Shown: positions 60,235-64,000 of the stretch, in pieces | How the letters are laid out: each line of letters begins with the position of its first letter | Position numbering within the stretch: the stretch's first letter is position 1 | Source: Polytrichum commune | Taxonomy: Eukaryota > Streptophyta > Polytrichopsida > Polytrichales > Polytrichaceae | Reading direction: 5' to 3' | Assembly (NCBI GenBank): GCA_950295325.1 | Contig: OX485804.1 | Location: 68,114,033 to 68,178,032 of the forward strand | DNA: 64,000 nt | Translations under genes and position numbers: made by a program | Notes under the pieces: model-generated | Databases searched by the model: none | What the model was told of the DNA's origin: nothing | The model's input: only the letters and a program-made list of their open reading frames with translations

Positions 60235-62159
60235 AATTTCCACAAGGCAGGGCTTCTTTTACAAGTTTGGAGTATTTTTGCAGCCTGACAGTGAATATGA
60301 GAGCCATGGATTAAGTGATCCCTGCAAAGAAAAAGATGATTCTTCACCTTCTTCGGTAGCAAGCATCTATTATACCGTCATCCTTATTTGATGGATCTGG
60401 TGATGCCATCCTTCATGAGTCAGTTATCTGTAAGAGTAAAGATGGGGATCTTTTGTGGTCGTATACTGCTAAATGATGGTTGGCACAATAGCAGATTTTT
60501 CTCAAGAATCCAAGCATAAAGATCCCATACAATGAACTTGATGAAAAGCCAGGACTCAGAAATGCAAGAAACACTGCATTCCAAGTCACAACAAACTGAG
60601 AATTTCTCAACACATGGAGGTTCGAATCTTGCAAAGAGGCCGCTACAGACTGATTTCAAAGAATGTCTGTCTAATTGAGAACAAGACACTGGTATTGATT
60701 TGTGGTTGGGTTTCACCATAGGATGAGACACAGTACCTGCAATCAAACATGTGGTGAGGATTGCGAGTCTCATGCAATATCTGTTGCAAGATAGAAGAAT
60801 CATGAGTGTTCATTTTCAGAAATCCATAGGGGGGGGTCTACACAACGTTGCTACACTTTGATGAAAGCGCATACCTCTATATGTCCATGGGCTACGTCAA
60901 GAAACTTGTTCAGAAAACTGGAAACACTGGAAAGAAAACATTCCACTGAGTAGGTGATGAGAAGTTGTTCTTGGTGTTGTTGAGTAGGCCAGTTGCAACG
61001 AGAAGAGGGTTGCTGGAGGGGCGGACAGGGAGGTGAAAAGGCAAGATGCGAGATGCGACTCTCCCAGCAGTCCCTGCTTCTTAGGGCGACTGACTGGGAG
61101 GTGGCAGATTGTTGGATTGTTGAAGAATATTCAAAGATCAAAACAGAAGAGGGGAGGTTGTGGCACAGGATCCGGATGGATTGGTACCTTCGACAGTTGA
61201 GGATTGAGCAAAGGCATACCAATGCATAGTCTTGAAGAATGCTTATTTGCATTCACATTGGACACCAGATCTGCTACAAAACCAGGCAGCCAAAGGGCAA
61301 GAACTTGCAGTCCAACAAAGAACTTGAGAAACCATGTGTCAATCGCTGTGCAAGGAATGAGGCCAGTTATAGGATCATAATCAAGCTCAACAATTACCAT
61401 CAACAATTCTATTTGCATGCTATGTGCTGGAAAGTTTGGATCCTGCTTGTCAGAGCACAAGTGTCCATAAGAAATATCAACATCACTCAGTAATTTCTGG
61501 ACAAAATCCAGATCCCAAAACCTCGGGACTTGGAATCTGAGGTCTTTCTGTTTGAAACAGATATTAAGAAAACTAGAGCTGGAAATCCAGTCGTAGCCAC
61601 TATGGTGGTTTGTTGGACTTTTGTAGAGTTCATTCTATTCATACATCCCGAACTGTGAACTGCTTTGCACTACTGCTGAGAAAGATACCAAATGTGCCTA
61701 GTGAGCTTATTAGTCACCTGTAAGAGTCACCTAAAAGTGGTCGACGTCTAAACTCAGAAGACATACTATCTTCAATATGAAGACAAGGGATTTTTGAAAT
61801 TGGAGTGGGAATTGAAGAGACATCTAAGGACAAAGTGTCTGATTAAAAAATCAAGACATTTGCTCAACTTTTTCTTTATATACATGTAAAGATCACACAA
61901 TGACGCAATTGACAGTCACTAATATTTTCCACCATTGCACTCCTTTCCGCAGTGACCAGAAATTGCATGTGAATATCTGTTGGATATGCAGCATATGGTC
62001 GGATGCATCTTCGGTCACTCATTCATTCTGAGTAATGAACTCCTAGAACATTCTGAATTCCAGAACTTCTAGTACACTCATTAAAGACTCATTGCTGGAC
62101 ATTCCTTGCCTCCCAAAAAAACTGCAGATATTTCGTGGAACACTAAAGAATTTGCCTCA
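60235..62159. other. Spacer between F-box and golgin genes
   Basis: Head-to-tail on the minus strand, this holds the presumed golgin 3' UTR and the F-box promoter/leader. Frames at 60420-60803, 60851-61252 and 61131-61460 (minus) are open but resemble no family and lack support. No repeats of the kinds seen elsewhere are evident, in contrast to 40-54 kb. Confidence 0.5.
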
Positions 62160-64000
62160 CTACCCAGTGCTATGAACACGGCCTAATCCAACAGAAGAAA
62201 GAATCAAGAAAACAACAACATGAAGACCTAGTACATAAGCAACTGTCAAAGTGCGTAGAAACATACTCCTCCTCAGCTGACTCCCAGCATGCATACTAAA
62301 AGCATCAACAGTTCGGGCCACCCGTGCTACATTTTCTGTAACCTTTGCACCCCTCTGCCGAATGGCTGCAGACCGCTGTGTAGCATTCTCTAAAGCAAGT
62401 GTTGCAGCTTGTGATGACAGTCCCGATGATGACCTGCCAATCTTGTTCCTCTTGAAAAAATCAAGGTCACCATTGCCAGCCAGTAGGTTACGACGTGCCT
62501 CACTAGCTTGCTCTAGACGAAGTTCCAGTGCACTTCTTTCATTTGCAAGTGACTCTGCCTGAGCCTGTATGCAAATATAAGGAACATCAATTCATGTACC
62601 TTAGACCTAAATTAAGCATCTGATCCAGCCCAAAGCATTTTGGTAAGTGAAAACTATGCTGAAAATCAGTGACCAATATTCTTTGCGTCAAAAGTACATG
62701 CACCATAGTAACTAATTTGCTCTACAATGTGAAGTTTTACTAGCATAGCCGCAGAGAGGAAACACCATTATATGTTCAGATGGATCTTCTTACAAAATCA
62801 GATCATTGACTAGTTACATATGCTGTTTGACCTGATAATAAGACTGGAGTTGAGCAGGAAATTTGGTGATACCTGCTTTGTTACAAGTTGCTCAGTCAAG
62901 CTTCGCAACCTTCGCTCAAGCTCTTTCTCTCTTTGTGCTGCAATACAACCAAAACCCATATTACTTCAACTGTCACACAATCTGGACACCTGTTTTGGAA
63001 ATATCAGCCCTCTTTTATAGCTTGATCCCCATATATTGCAAGTCTAAGTCTCCATGCACATTGAGATTGCCTAAGAGCCACATATACAAGTCTGAGATAC
63101 TTAGCACTCCCAAATACTATGCGTTTGCTCTCCAAACTTTACCGCCATATAAAGGAAACTGATTCTTACATGGGGAAGGATATCTTGATGTATTGTGCTG
63201 CAAGGCCACCCACTCTTTCTCTAATCGTAGCACTTTGCTTTCCCACCTTGCCTGCACAAGATTTTCTCATCATCCTTTCAACATTTCTGGAAGAATCTTT
63301 CAACTCTGACGAGTCCAATATTTCCACTCATTCTCAGACATAAATTGACCGTCCTTATCATTATCAAAATGAACACCTCTGGGGACCAACAGGCCCTAAC
63401 AAGCAGTGAAGAAAATTTTCTTATATATTTCCTATCAAGAATTAAGGCATGCAAACAGTGGGGAACTATTTAATTACAAAACTACCAGTTAGTGTCCAAA
63501 TGATGACAGTTTTTGGACAGGAGTGTTTTATATTGCCTTTGAAACAAATGTCCCAGTGATGTAGACAACTCTTACCAGCTCAGTCTTGATAGAATGCAAT
63601 TCTTGTTCTTCAAGTGTGGTGTCATTTGGCGAGCCAGATAATGCAGAGTGCTTGTCTTCATCTAATTGCTTCTTCTCACTTAGTGCTGCTAATGAAGCAG
63701 CACCATCCCTTTCAGCAAGAGCTGCTTCTAGATGCTGCAGCTCAGCCTTCAGCTTATCTTCAGTAAACTCCATATCCTGTGAAACATATGCCACACAGCA
63801 AAGTAAGAATTGACAATGAACATATTCACAACTAGTCATGTTCCCTCACAACAGTTGTAAGAAATAAATCCACTTGCATTGAATCTGAAAGTGGAAGTGA
63901 AAGTGCTTCCTTATTCAGAACATTCTCTAACCAAGGACATGTTACAGAAAGGTATTCGAAGGAGTTCTACAAGTGTATATACCATCTGTGGGCATTGACT
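62160..64000 (-). CDS. Golgin-84-like Golgi coiled-coil protein, C-terminal part
   Basis: Four consecutive exons of a minus-strand gene whose 5' part lies beyond the window: 63776-63576, 63251-63170, 62937-62873 and 62564-62160. All have GT-AG borders and compatible phases. The product is a charged coiled coil (MEFTEDKLKAELQHLEAALA; REKELERRLRSLTEQLVTKQ; ESLANERSALELRLEQASEA). A GNGDLDFFKRNKIG linker follows. The C-terminal membrane anchor is FLRTLTVAYVLGLHVVVFLI, ending GRVHSTG. The coiled-coil/anchor layout and the KQxQxExLxxERxxxExxLE segment match plant golgin-84 (golgin candidate 1/2) proteins, which tether vesicles at the Golgi. No further exon is recognised in 63777-64000. Confidence 0.85.

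Noticed and set aside
60851-61460. Possible extra gene between F-box and golgin
   Set aside because: Overlapping open frames on both strands, no family resemblance and no splice-supported extension. More likely leader or promoter DNA.

Overview
The window is nuclear DNA of a land plant. It is AT-rich and gene-poor, with spliced genes of plant type (GT-AG introns), and it is dense in small inverted-repeat transposons. The supported genes are a calcineurin B-like (CBL10-type) calcium sensor, an F-box/kelch-like protein, a golgin-84-like Golgi coiled-coil protein, and two tandem copies of an unusual TKL-type kinase. I cannot name the species. Nothing in the sequence looks bacterial.

Layout. (1) 1-3.6 kb: a string of exon-sized coding fragments, all on the minus strand, from unrelated families (kinesin motor, calnexin-like, two unassigned). 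It is followed by a three-copy tandem repeat of about 270 bp and a telo-box-like motif. (2) 4.2-15.3 kb: repeat-derived sequence that includes a truncated copy of the 3' end of the CBL locus. (3) 15.8-19.5 kb: kinase gene 1. (4) 21.0-25.9 kb: a near-identical copy of 9.9-15.3 kb. (5) 28.1-31.9 kb: kinase gene 2. Regions 2-5 make a tandem duplication of roughly 11 kb. (6) 33.5-34.8 kb: a CACTA element with a nested SINE. (7) 35.7-39.6 kb: the CBL gene. (8) 40-54 kb: repeats, several cleanly bounded transposons, and a solo-LTR-like insertion carrying an array of covarying hairpins. (9) 55-60.2 kb: the F-box gene. (10) 62.2 kb to the end: the golgin gene, whose 5' part lies outside the window.

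The most interesting system is the kinase pair. Each gene is reconstructed from an N-terminal exon of about 115 residues joined in phase 0 to one long exon. The predicted protein is a beta-rich domain, then a helical domain, then a TKL-like kinase domain. In both copies the usual VAIK lysine is gone (A or G instead). A lysine sits at the third glycine position of the glycine-rich loop, as in WNK kinases. The first exon differs strongly between the copies, while the introns on either side of it are nearly identical. That is the pattern expected of a diversifying recognition domain.

Because the duplicated blocks supply empty sites, many transposon insertions can be bounded to the base with their target-site duplications. 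They include hAT-like, PIF/Harbinger-like, Tc1/mariner-like, CACTA and SINE elements, a solo LTR and foldback elements. Percent identities and block edges are by eye.
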